Positions 1 through 7,647 of a DNA stretch of 50,567 nucleotides are shown here, piece by piece (the stretch's first letter is position 1; every line of letters begins with the position of its first letter). The translations under genes were made by a program, and so were the position numbers. Origin of the DNA: Streptomyces adustus (GTDB lineage: Bacteria > Actinomycetota > Actinomycetes > Streptomycetales > Streptomycetaceae); NCBI RefSeq assembly GCF_009377175.1, contig NZ_VJZD01000041.1, positions 1 through 50,567 on the forward strand, written 5' to 3'. The notes beneath the pieces are model-generated. The model ran no database searches. It saw only the letters and a program-made list of their open reading frames with translations, and was not told the origin of the DNA.

Positions 1-8
1 GGGCGGGG

Positions 9-1646
9 CTAGCGGAAGCGGAACGCCTTCATGACCTTCAGGCTCCGGCTCATGAACTCCGCGTACTTCTCGTCGCTCATCCCCAGCGCGGGCGCCATCG
101 GCAGCAGTCGCTGCTGGGCGACCGTCTGGGCCTCGGTGTACTTGAGGATGCCCTCGGAGCCGTGGCGGCGGCCGAGGCCGGAGTCCTTCATGCCGCCCAT
201 GGGCGACTGGACGCTGCCGTAGGCGGGCGCGTAGCCCTCGTTGACGTTGACCGTGCCGGTGCGCAGGCGGGCGGCGACCTCCCGGCCGCGCCGGCCGTCC
301 TTCGTCCAGACCGACGAGTTCAGACCGTACGGCGTGGAGTTCGCGTGCTCGACCGCCTCGTCGTCGGAGCCGAAGCGGTAGATCGACACGACCGGGCCGA
401 AGGTCTCCTCGGTGCACACGGACATCGGGGCCTCGACGCCGTCGAGGATGGTCGGCTCGAAGAAGTAGGGGCCGATGTCCGGGCGGGCGACCCCGCCGGC
501 GACGAGCTTGGCGCCCTTGGCGACGGCCTCCTCCACATGCCGCTTCACGGTCTCCAGCTGGCGTTCGCCGACCAGGGAGCCCATGTCGGCGCCGTAGGCG
601 AGGGAGGTGCCCAGGCGCATGGCCCGGGTGCGGGCGGCGAAGCGCTCCAGGAAGGCGTCCGCGATCGACTCGTGGACGTACAGCCGCTCGATGGAGATGC
701 AGAGCTGGCCCGCGGAGGAGAAGCAGGCGCGGACGGCGCCCGCGGCCGCCTTCTCGATGTCGGCGTCCGCCAGCACCAGCATGGCGTTCTTGCCGCCGAG
801 TTCGAGGGACACCCCCACCAGACGGGCGGCGGCGCCCTGGGCGACCTCGCGGCCGGTGCGGGTGGAGCCGGTGAAGGAGACGTAGTCGGCGTGCTTGACG
901 ACCTCGGGGCCGACCACCGGTCCGTCGCCGAGGACGACCTGGAAGACGCCGGCGGGCAGCCCGGCCTCGATGAGCAGGTCACGGGCCCACAGCGCGGTCA
1001 GGCAGGTCTCGGTGTCCGGCTTCATCACGACCGCGTTGCCCGCGACGAAGGCCGGCAGGGCGTCGCCGACGGACAGTTCGAGCGGGTAGTTCCACGGCGC
1101 GATCTGGCCGACGACACCCCGCGGGTGGCGCAGCTCGGTGACCCTGGTGAGGGTGGGCATGGCGCCCGCGTGCCGCTTGGGCCGCAGATAGGCGGGTGCC
1201 TTGCGGCCGTAGTGACGGGCGGCGACGGCGACGGCCTGCACCTCCTCGTGGGCGTGCAGCCGGGCCTTGCCGGTCTCCAGCTGGATCAGGTCCAGCACCT
1301 CGGCCTGGCGGGCGAGGACGAGGTCGTGGAAGCGGAGCAGGACGGCGGCCCGCTGCCGTACGGGGGTCCGCTCCCAGACGGCCTGGGCGGCGCGCGCCGC
1401 CTCGAAGGCCCGGCGGACGTCCTCGGGGGTGGACTCGGGCAGATCGGCCAGCTTCTCGCCGGTGAACGGCGTGTGGTTGGCGGTCCGGCCCGAGCCGACC
1501 ACGCCCTTGGTGAGCTGGGCGACCAGCTCGGGGGTGACCACGTCGGCGGCGGTACGGGCGCCCGCGGGAGCGGGGGCGAGGGGGTTGGTGCCGGTCTGTC
1601 CGGGGGTGCCCGTGCCGGTCTTCTCCGGGGCCTGCGAGTCCGTCAT
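9..1646 (-). CDS. gabD2: Succinate-semialdehyde dehydrogenase (NAD(P)+), GabD2-like
   Basis: 545-aa aldehyde dehydrogenase that should oxidise succinic semialdehyde to succinate, the last step of the GABA shunt, in the cytoplasm. Visible ALDH landmarks are APWNYP with the substrate-binding Asn at residue 186, the general base Glu282 in LELGG, and the nucleophile Cys316 in GQLCIS. The length is slightly above the usual ~500 aa because of a Pro/Ala/Gly/Thr-rich N-terminus of about 30 residues. The ATG start has no convincing ribosome site, but a TACGCT hexamer lies 7 nt upstream, which suggests a leaderless mRNA. The substrate is inferred from overall resemblance to actinobacterial GabD2; another semialdehyde is possible. 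No GABA transaminase is adjacent. Confidence 0.85.
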   Translation of the reverse strand: MTDSQAPEKTGTGTPGQTGTNPLAPAPAGARTAADVVTPELVAQLTKGVVGSGRTANHTPFTGEKLADLPESTPEDVRRAFEAARAAQAVWERTPVRQRAAVLLRFHDLVLARQAEVLDLIQLETGKARLHAHEEVQAVAVAARHYGRKAPAYLRPKRHAGAMPTLTRVTELRHPRGVVGQIAPWNYPLELSVGDALPAFVAGNAVVMKPDTETCLTALWARDLLIEAGLPAGVFQVVLGDGPVVGPEVVKHADYVSFTGSTRTGREVAQGAAARLVGVSLELGGKNAMLVLADADIEKAAAGAVRACFSSAGQLCISIERLYVHESIADAFLERFAARTRAMRLGTSLAYGADMGSLVGERQLETVKRHVEEAVAKGAKLVAGGVARPDIGPYFFEPTILDGVEAPMSVCTEETFGPVVSIYRFGSDDEAVEHANSTPYGLNSSVWTKDGRRGREVAARLRTGTVNVNEGYAPAYGSVQSPMGGMKDSGLGRRHGSEGILKYTEAQTVAQQRLLPMAPALGMSDEKYAEFMSRSLKVMKAFRFR

Positions 1647-1653
1647 GAGCCGC

Positions 1654-1659
1654 AGCGTA
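1654..1659 (-). promoter_or_regulatory. Predicted -10 hexamer, leaderless start of the gabD2-like gene
   Basis: TACGCT on the minus strand ends 7 nt before the ATG at 1646. A TANNNT hexamer at this spacing predicts transcription starting at or next to the start codon. There is no Shine-Dalgarno sequence. Confidence 0.4.
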
Positions 1660-1898
1660 TGCCGGTGCGGAGGCTTTGGGTACCCGTCGGTAATCGGGAT
1701 TCACCGAGTACACACACGCCGCCAGCAGTCACTGGCAACAAAGGCGCTGATCAGGGCGTGTTCCCCTCGATCTCCAGCCGTTCACGGGCGTCCGCGAACT
1801 TCGCCGCTTCCGGAGTCGCCCAGGATCCGCCCCGCCCGGGGTTGTCCGCCCCGCCCGGGACCGATCGGCTCCCCCAGGGCCGACCTGCCCGCCCGGGG

Positions 1899-2801
1899 CT
1901 ATCCGGCCCAGGGCACGGGCGTGAACGCGCCGCCCCGGCGCCGCACCTCCATCACTCCGGTTCCGCCGAAGTGCGCCGGGATGACCAGCTCGCCCAGTTC
2001 CGCGGCCCGTTCGAGGACATGGCGGCGGCCTGCCGCGGCCCGGCGCGGATCGAGGCAGAAGCAGCTGCTGCACTCGGGGTGCACGATCTGCACCGGGCTG
2101 TGCAGCACGTCCCCGACGAACACCGCCCGCTCGCCCCGGGAGGCGACCCGCAGGACGGCGGAGCCGGGGGTGTGACCGGGGACGGACTCCAGGGTGAGGT
2201 GCGCGTCGACACGGTGGACGCCGTCCCAGAGCCGGACCTGCCCGGCGCGGTGCACGGGCGCGACGCTGTCCTCGTAGGTCAGCCGGTCGTCCACCCGTAC
2301 GCCGCCCCCGTAGCCGCCCGTGGGGCCGAAGTGGGCGTCGTCGGCGGCCGGGATCAGATAACGGGCCCGGGGGAAGGTGGGCACCCACTCCCCCGCCTCG
2401 TCCCGGGTGTTCCAGCCGACGTGGTCGCCGTGCAGGTGGGTGTTGACGACGACGTCGACGTCCTCGGGGCGGACACCGGCCCGGGCCAGCCGCCCCAGGA
2501 AGTCCCCTCGGCGTCGGTGGAACAGGGGATTCCCGGGCCGTTCACGGTCGTTGCCCACACCGGTGTCCACCAGTACGGTCCGTCCGCCGGAGCGCACCAC
2601 CCAGGTCTGGAGGGCGACCACGGCCAGGTCGCCGTCCGGCTCCCAGTGGTCGGGGGCCAGCAGTTCCCGGTGCTCCTTCCAGACCTCGGGACCGCAGTCC
2701 GGGACGAGGGCGCGGGTCGGCGCGTAAGGGGCCTGCCACTCGACGATACGGAGGATCTCGACGTCGCCGAGGGTGAGACTCTGCACGTGTTCATCGGTCA
2801 T
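1899..2801 (-). CDS. Metallo-beta-lactamase-fold hydrolase
   Basis: 300-aa cytoplasmic MBL-fold hydrolase. The binuclear metal signature HLHGDH is at residues 122-127. Further metal ligands follow in the PGHTPGS, FVGDVLH and IPAHFGG segments, so the active site looks complete. It resembles the lactonase / glyoxalase-II-like branch rather than true beta-lactamases, and there is no signal peptide. The reading frame stays open far upstream, but ATG at 2801 is chosen because the family similarity begins there and a TAGGCT hexamer sits 7 nt before it. The gene is divergent from an AraC regulator 105 bp away, which probably controls it. The substrate is unknown. Confidence 0.85.
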   Translation of the reverse strand: MTDEHVQSLTLGDVEILRIVEWQAPYAPTRALVPDCGPEVWKEHRELLAPDHWEPDGDLAVVALQTWVVRSGGRTVLVDTGVGNDRERPGNPLFHRRRGDFLGRLARAGVRPEDVDVVVNTHLHGDHVGWNTRDEAGEWVPTFPRARYLIPAADDAHFGPTGGYGGGVRVDDRLTYEDSVAPVHRAGQVRLWDGVHRVDAHLTLESVPGHTPGSAVLRVASRGERAVFVGDVLHSPVQIVHPECSSCFCLDPRRAAAGRRHVLERAAELGELVIPAHFGGTGVMEVRRRGGAFTPVPWAG

Positions 2802-2808
2802 GGCGGCA

Positions 2809-2900
2809 AGCCTAGGAAGGACCAGGTGAGCTTCACGATGCCTGATCGGCTCCTGTCGATACGCGAACGTCTCACTGGCAAGCCTCTGAACGCCTAGGCT
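2809..2900. promoter_or_regulatory. Mirror-image divergent promoter region, MBL hydrolase / AraC gene
   Basis: The two ends of the 105-bp divergent gap carry an inverted pair, AGCCTAGG at 2809-2816 and CCTAGGCT at 2893-2900. Read from each gene this puts TAGGCT 6 nt (AraC, plus) or 7 nt (hydrolase, minus) before the ATG, with no Shine-Dalgarno sequence. I read them as paired -10 elements giving leaderless mRNAs; they could also be half-sites for the regulator. Confidence 0.4.
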
Positions 2901-2906
2901 GACCCC

Positions 2907-3854
2907 ATGGACGTGGTCAGCGACGCGATCTCCGCCATGCGCATCGGGCGCCCCTCCTCCCAGCGGCTGCGAGTGGGCGGACGCTGGTGCACCCGGCTCG
3001 CCCCGTACGAGGGAGCCGGCTTCCACGTGGTGCTGGCGGGCGGCTGCTGGCTGCTGCCGGACGGCGGAGGCGAACCGGTCGCGCTGGGTCCGGGCGACGC
3101 GGTGCTGCTGCCGCACGGGACGGGCCATGTGCTGGCCGACGGACCGGCGGACCCGGCGGAGGCGGGCCGGGCGGTGCCGTTCGAGGAGGTGCACGGAACC
3201 GGACCCGGCATCGGCACCGGAACGGGCATCGGCAGTCCCGGCGGCGGCGGGCGGGCGACCGAGCTGCTGTGCGGGAAGTACCGCCTGGACCGCAGCCGGG
3301 CGCACCCTCTGATGGCCGAGCTGCCGGAGGTGGTGCATCTGCCCAACCGGGTCGGCGAGCACCCCGAACTCCGCACCGCCGTGGACCTGCTCGCCCGCGA
3401 GCTGGACGACCGGCGCCCCGGTTCCTGCCTCGCCGTGCCGAGCCTGCTCGACCTCCTGCTCGTCTACATGGTCCGCGCCTGGACGGCGGACGCGGAGGCG
3501 GGCGCATGGCCGGCGGTGCTGAGCGATCCCGTGACCACGGCCGCCCTGCGCGCCCTGCACTCCGACCCGGCCGCCCCCTGGAGCAACGAACGCCTGGCCG
3601 CCGAGGCGGGCGTCTCCCGCGCCACCCTGGCCCGCCGGTTCACCGGGCTCGTGGGCCGGCCGCCGATGGCGTATCTCACCTGGTGGCGGCTGACCCTGGC
3701 GGCGACGCTGCTGCGGAGCTCGGACGCGCCGCTGGCCTCGGTGGCCCGCCGGACCGGATACAGCAGCCCCTACGCCCTCTCGCACGCGTTCAGCCGGGAG
3801 TTCGGCGTCACTCCCGGGAAGTACCGGCTCCCGGGCACCGAGCGGCACCCCTGA
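2907..3854 (+). CDS. AraC-family transcriptional regulator with cupin-type N-terminus
   Basis: 315-aa regulator. The N-terminal half (about residues 20-90) is a cupin-like effector domain recognisable by the GGCWLLPDGGG and LGPGDAVLLPHGTGH strands. It is followed by a Gly/Thr-rich stretch near residue 100. The C-terminal ~100 residues hold the double AraC helix-turn-helix: NERLAAEAGVSRATLARRF, then the signature second motif ending in GYSSPYALSHAFSREFG. It lies divergent to the MBL hydrolase and is likely to regulate it and itself. The ligand is unknown. The ATG at 2907 follows a TAGGCT hexamer by 6 nt, suggesting a leaderless transcript. Confidence 0.88.
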   Translation: MDVVSDAISAMRIGRPSSQRLRVGGRWCTRLAPYEGAGFHVVLAGGCWLLPDGGGEPVALGPGDAVLLPHGTGHVLADGPADPAEAGRAVPFEEVHGTGPGIGTGTGIGSPGGGGRATELLCGKYRLDRSRAHPLMAELPEVVHLPNRVGEHPELRTAVDLLARELDDRRPGSCLAVPSLLDLLLVYMVRAWTADAEAGAWPAVLSDPVTTAALRALHSDPAAPWSNERLAAEAGVSRATLARRFTGLVGRPPMAYLTWWRLTLAATLLRSSDAPLASVARRTGYSSPYALSHAFSREFGVTPGKYRLPGTERHP

Positions 3855-3866
3855 CCGTCCCGGCCG

Positions 3867-3944
3867 GCCGGAATTGCGGCGGACGCCTGACGTCGGGCCC
3901 GTACCGCCGGAATTCCGGCGGACGCCGGACGTCAGGCCCGTACG
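3867..3944. repeat. Tandem 39-bp repeat, two copies, overlapping the end of a kinase gene
   Basis: Copies at 3867-3905 and 3906-3944 differ at only a few positions. The second copy contains the stop codon of the downstream kinase (3932-3934) and a perfect 18-bp palindrome lies across the junction at 3904-3921 (CCGCCGGAATTCCGGCGG). It sits between two convergent genes, so the palindrome may also work as a bidirectional terminator. Confidence 0.8.
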
Positions 3945-5584
3945 AACGTGTCGACGGCGACGTCGAAGTACTCCCGGGCCTCCCGCACCTTCCCCACCGG
4001 CGCCGACACCCACACGTCGTACATCCGCCCGTTCTCCTCCCAGCACAGGTCGAAAGTGTGCCGGGGGCCCTCGGCCGTGCTGAAGCCCTGCCAGCTGAAC
4101 TCCCAGAGGGCGGCGGGCCGTCCGTTGTGGGCGGTCTCGACGACCCGGCCGTCGTGGTAGCCGGGGTTGGTGTCCGGGCCCTCGGCGGCGGAGCGCCGCA
4201 TCACCGCGAGCGGGCCGCCCGGCTTGGTGTCGCTCACTTTGATGCCGAGCCGGAAGACCTCCCCCGGTGACATGTAGAAGATCCGCTCGCCCTGGGGCTT
4301 GCGGGTGAAGTCGTCCGGCACCGCGAGCGAGAAGCCGGCCGGGTCGTCGGCGAGGCGGTAGCCGGAAGGGGCGGTGGGACGGTTCGCGGACGCGGGGGCG
4401 GGCGAGTGCGTCACGGCCGCGGTGTCCGTGCCGGAGGCGGGGGCGGAGGCCGAGCCGGTGGAGCTAGTGGCGCCCGTGGCGCCGTGCGACGGCGAGGCCG
4501 GCCGTGAGCTGACGGGGCCGTGCGAGGGCGAGGACACCGGCGTGCCGCTCCCGTCGCCGCCCCCGTGCATCAGCAGGGCCGCGGCCGACACGCCCGCCCC
4601 CGCCATCGCGGCGACCAGCAGCGCGGCCACCAGCACCCCGCGCGTGGAGGGGGCCGGGTCGGCCGGGGCGGGCTCCGCCCGGCTGGGCGACTCGGGCCGG
4701 CTCCGCGGCTCGGGGCGCGTCGGCGTGTAACCGGAGGACGCCGGTTTCGGGGTGCGGCCGGTCTCCAGGAAGGCCCGCAGCATCCGCTCCGCCTCCGCCG
4801 CCTCCAGCCGCTGCTCCGGATCGCGTTCGAGCAGGCCCCGTACGACCGGAAGCAGTGGCGCGGCCTGCTCGGGCGTACGGATGTCGTCGGAGACCACGGC
4901 GTGCAGGATGCCGCCCAGGGAGTCGCGCCGGAAGGGTGACGCGCCGCTGAGGACCGTGCACAGCAGCGCCCCCAGGGACCACAGGTCGGAGGCCGGTCCG
5001 GCACCGGCGCCGGACATCCGCTCGGGCGCGGTGTACTCGGGCGAGCCGACGAAGGCACCGGTGTCGGTGATCGTGGTGGCACCCGCGACCTGGGCGATGC
5101 CGAAGTCGGTGAGCACGACCCGGCCGTCCTCGCCGACCAGGACGTTCGCCGGTTTGATGTCGCGGTGCAGGACACCGGCGGCGTGCGCCGCGCGCAGCGC
5201 GCTCAGCAGGGCGATGCCGATCCGGGCGGCCTCGCCGACGTCGACCGGGCCGCGCCGGGCGATCCGGTCGGCCAGCGAGCCGCCGTCGATCAACTCCATC
5301 ACGATGTAAGGGCGTTCGTCCTGCTCGACGACGTCGTGCACGACGATGACGTGCGGGTGGCGCAGCTGGGCGACCGCCCGGGCCTCGCGCAGCGTACGGT
5401 CGTGCTGCCTGCGGGTCTCCTCCGGGGAGAGCGTCTCGTCGAAGGCGACCTCCTTGACCGCCACCTGACGGCCCAGCAGTCGGTCGGTGGCACGCCAGAC
5501 GACGCCCATGCCTCCGCGACCCAGCCGGGCCTCCAGCCGGTACCGGCCCGCGATCACGCGGGAGTCGTCCCCCTCGGTCCCCAT
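3932..5584 (-). CDS. Membrane Ser/Thr protein kinase (array member 1)
   Basis: 550-aa PknB-type receptor kinase. The N-terminal kinase domain is intact: glycine loop LGRGGMG at 21-27, ATP-binding Lys44 in VAVKE, catalytic HRDIKPAN at 140-147 with Asp142, DFG at 160-162 and an APE motif. A Pro/Ser/Arg-rich juxtamembrane linker follows, then one membrane segment at about 316-337. After a Ser/Thr/Pro-rich stalk comes an extracytoplasmic domain of ~150 residues that starts DPAGFSLAVP and is related to those of its three neighbours. No PASTA repeats are present. ATG at 5584 fits the usual short lead before the kinase domain; ATG codons at 5593 or 5596 are possible. Last gene of a four-kinase array. 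Confidence 0.9.
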   Translation of the reverse strand: MGTEGDDSRVIAGRYRLEARLGRGGMGVVWRATDRLLGRQVAVKEVAFDETLSPEETRRQHDRTLREARAVAQLRHPHVIVVHDVVEQDERPYIVMELIDGGSLADRIARRGPVDVGEAARIGIALLSALRAAHAAGVLHRDIKPANVLVGEDGRVVLTDFGIAQVAGATTITDTGAFVGSPEYTAPERMSGAGAGPASDLWSLGALLCTVLSGASPFRRDSLGGILHAVVSDDIRTPEQAAPLLPVVRGLLERDPEQRLEAAEAERMLRAFLETGRTPKPASSGYTPTRPEPRSRPESPSRAEPAPADPAPSTRGVLVAALLVAAMAGAGVSAAALLMHGGGDGSGTPVSSPSHGPVSSRPASPSHGATGATSSTGSASAPASGTDTAAVTHSPAPASANRPTAPSGYRLADDPAGFSLAVPDDFTRKPQGERIFYMSPGEVFRLGIKVSDTKPGGPLAVMRRSAAEGPDTNPGYHDGRVVETAHNGRPAALWEFSWQGFSTAEGPRHTFDLCWEENGRMYDVWVSAPVGKVREAREYFDVAVDTFVRA

Positions 5585-5780
5585 GAGTCTCATCATGCCG
5601 CACCGGACGCCCGCCCTCCGGGCCGCCCACCGGCCAAATCCACCCACTCGGGGCTGATTCACGACCGGTGGGTTCCGTCACAACGTGCCGGTCACGAACG
5701 GTCGTTCACACCCGGCCGGAAGCACCGGGCGAGACGGGGGGCCTGAACGTCCGGGTGGAACGCCCCGGCCGGTCAGGACG

Positions 5781-7475
5781 TCACGCCTCGGGCTGCCAGC
5801 TCTGGAGCAGCCGCTTGAACTGCTCCTGCGTGGTGGGCCAGTCCGCGGCGGGCGAGGACATGTACAGCGCGTACTCCACGCCGTTGCGGGCGATGTACAC
5901 CTCGTCGATCGCGTGCCGCGGTCCGGGGAACTTCGTGTCCTTGGCCAGCGCCGTCCACGTGTACTCCCACAGCGAGGCCCGGCGGTCTCGGTAGGTGTTC
6001 GCCCCCAGCTGGAGCTTCTTGTAGTCGACCAGACGGGTGAGCTGCTGGTCGAGGTCGAGCTGGTGCTGGTAGGGATCGGCGAAGTCCGGGGACGTGTCGA
6101 GGGCGATCCGTACGAAGTGCTCGCCGCCGTCGGGCGAGTAGTCGATCTGCTTGAGGTCGCCTTCGTCGCTGAAGACCGACCGCTTCCAGCCCTTGGGCAG
6201 GGCGATGCTGAAGCCCAGCGGGTCGGGGACGGTCTTCCAGCTGTCGGGGGCCGTCGCCGGGTCGGTGTCCGACGTGCCCGACGCGCTCGACGTCGGGTCG
6301 GGCGACTGGCCGGAGGAGCCGGTGTCCGCCCGCTGGCGGCGGGTCTTGTCCCACTGGTGCAGCCCCACCGCCGTGGCTCCGCCGACCAGGGCGGCGAGCA
6401 CGACCACCAGGACGAGCGAGCGCAGCCGACGCCTGCCGGGGCGTGCGGACGGCACGGTCCCGGCCGGGACCGCGGCGGTGCCCGGCGGCCCCATCGGCGT
6501 CGGCCCCACGACCGTCGCCCCGGTCCCGGGCCCGGTGGCCGGCGCCCCGTACGCGGGCCCGTACTCCGTCGCACCGGTCCCCGTCTCCCGCAGCCCGGGA
6601 GCGACGGAGCCACCGTGCTGCGTCGGCACGAACGCCTGTGCCGCGCTGGGCCGCCGTCCCTCCGCCGCCTCGGCGAGCATCTGCTCGGCCTGCGCCGCGT
6701 CCGGACGGGCGGCGGGGTCCTTGCGCAGCAGGGCGCTGATCACGGGCTCCAGCGGACCGGCGTACTGCGGCCCGGCGACCTCCTCCTCGACGACCGCCTG
6801 CATGGTGGTCAGCGGCGAGGTGCGGCGGAACGGCGAGCGGCCCTCCACCGCCGTGTACAGCGTCGCGCCGAGCGCCCACAGGTCGGAGGAGGGACCGGGG
6901 TCGTGGCCGCGGACGCGCTCGGGCGCCAGGTAGTCGACGGAGCCCACGACCTCGCCGGTGCGGGTGATGGTGCTGTCGCCCTCGATCTGGGCGATGCCGA
7001 AGTCGGTGAGCAGGACGCGGCCGTCGTTGCCGAGCAGCACGTTGCCGGGCTTGACGTCCCGGTGCAGGACGCCCGCGGTGTGCGCGGCGGTCAGGGCGCG
7101 CAGCACCCACAGACCGATCCGCGCGGCCTCGGTGGCCTCGACGCGCCCCTGCTCCTTGACCTCGTCGGCCAGCGAGCGGCCCTCGACCAGCTCCATCACG
7201 ATCCACGGACGGCCGTCGTGTTCGAGGACGTCGTGCACGGTGACGACGGCCGAGTGGTTGATCCGCGCGGCGGCCCGCGCCTCCGCCCGGGTGCGCGCGA
7301 GCAGCACGCCCCGGTCCCCGTCGGAGACGTACAGCGCCGCGGTCAACTCCTTGATCGCGACGGTCCGGTGCAGCAACTCGTCGTGCGCCCGCCATACGCG
7401 GCCCATGCCGCCGCTGCCGATCGGGTCGGCCAGCCGGTAGCGACCCGCGAGGAGCAGGCCCTGCATCTGATTCAC
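5781..7475 (-). CDS. Membrane Ser/Thr protein kinase (array member 2)
   Basis: 564-aa receptor kinase with complete catalytic motifs: glycine loop IGSGGMG, Lys42 in VAIKE, HRDVKPGN at 138-145, DFG and APE. The linker is Pro/Gly/Thr-rich. A single membrane helix (about 20 residues, LRSLVLVVVLAALVGGA) precedes an extracytoplasmic domain beginning DPLGFSIALPKGW, the same type as in the neighbours. GTG at 7475 is chosen because GGGGC lies just upstream; ATG at 7466 is an alternative. The gap to the next gene downstream is 196 bp and to the pseudokinase upstream 172 bp, so separate promoters are possible. Likely role: sensing an envelope signal and phosphorylating cytoplasmic targets. Confidence 0.9.
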   Translation of the reverse strand: MNQMQGLLLAGRYRLADPIGSGGMGRVWRAHDELLHRTVAIKELTAALYVSDGDRGVLLARTRAEARAAARINHSAVVTVHDVLEHDGRPWIVMELVEGRSLADEVKEQGRVEATEAARIGLWVLRALTAAHTAGVLHRDVKPGNVLLGNDGRVLLTDFGIAQIEGDSTITRTGEVVGSVDYLAPERVRGHDPGPSSDLWALGATLYTAVEGRSPFRRTSPLTTMQAVVEEEVAGPQYAGPLEPVISALLRKDPAARPDAAQAEQMLAEAAEGRRPSAAQAFVPTQHGGSVAPGLRETGTGATEYGPAYGAPATGPGTGATVVGPTPMGPPGTAAVPAGTVPSARPGRRRLRSLVLVVVLAALVGGATAVGLHQWDKTRRQRADTGSSGQSPDPTSSASGTSDTDPATAPDSWKTVPDPLGFSIALPKGWKRSVFSDEGDLKQIDYSPDGGEHFVRIALDTSPDFADPYQHQLDLDQQLTRLVDYKKLQLGANTYRDRRASLWEYTWTALAKDTKFPGPRHAIDEVYIARNGVEYALYMSSPAADWPTTQEQFKRLLQSWQPEA

Positions 7476-7647
7476 GTTGCCCCGCAATGCTCTTGACAGG
7501 CTCAGACTAAGGACCGGTCCGCGTCCAGGGAACACGCGGAGCGCCAAGGACACCGCACTGTGACGGTTGTCGCTTCTGGCCCGCCGCGGGAACCGCGGCC
7601 TCACGGTCCGCGAAGCGGCGCGGCGCGCCGGTGCGCCGCTTTCCGGA

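Noticed and set aside
162..2897. 911-codon open frame on the plus strand
   Set aside because: It runs antisense to the aldehyde dehydrogenase and the MBL hydrolase, both with clear family motifs. Long antisense frames are expected at this GC content, and the composition (Gly/Arg/Asp/Val-rich) is not protein-like.
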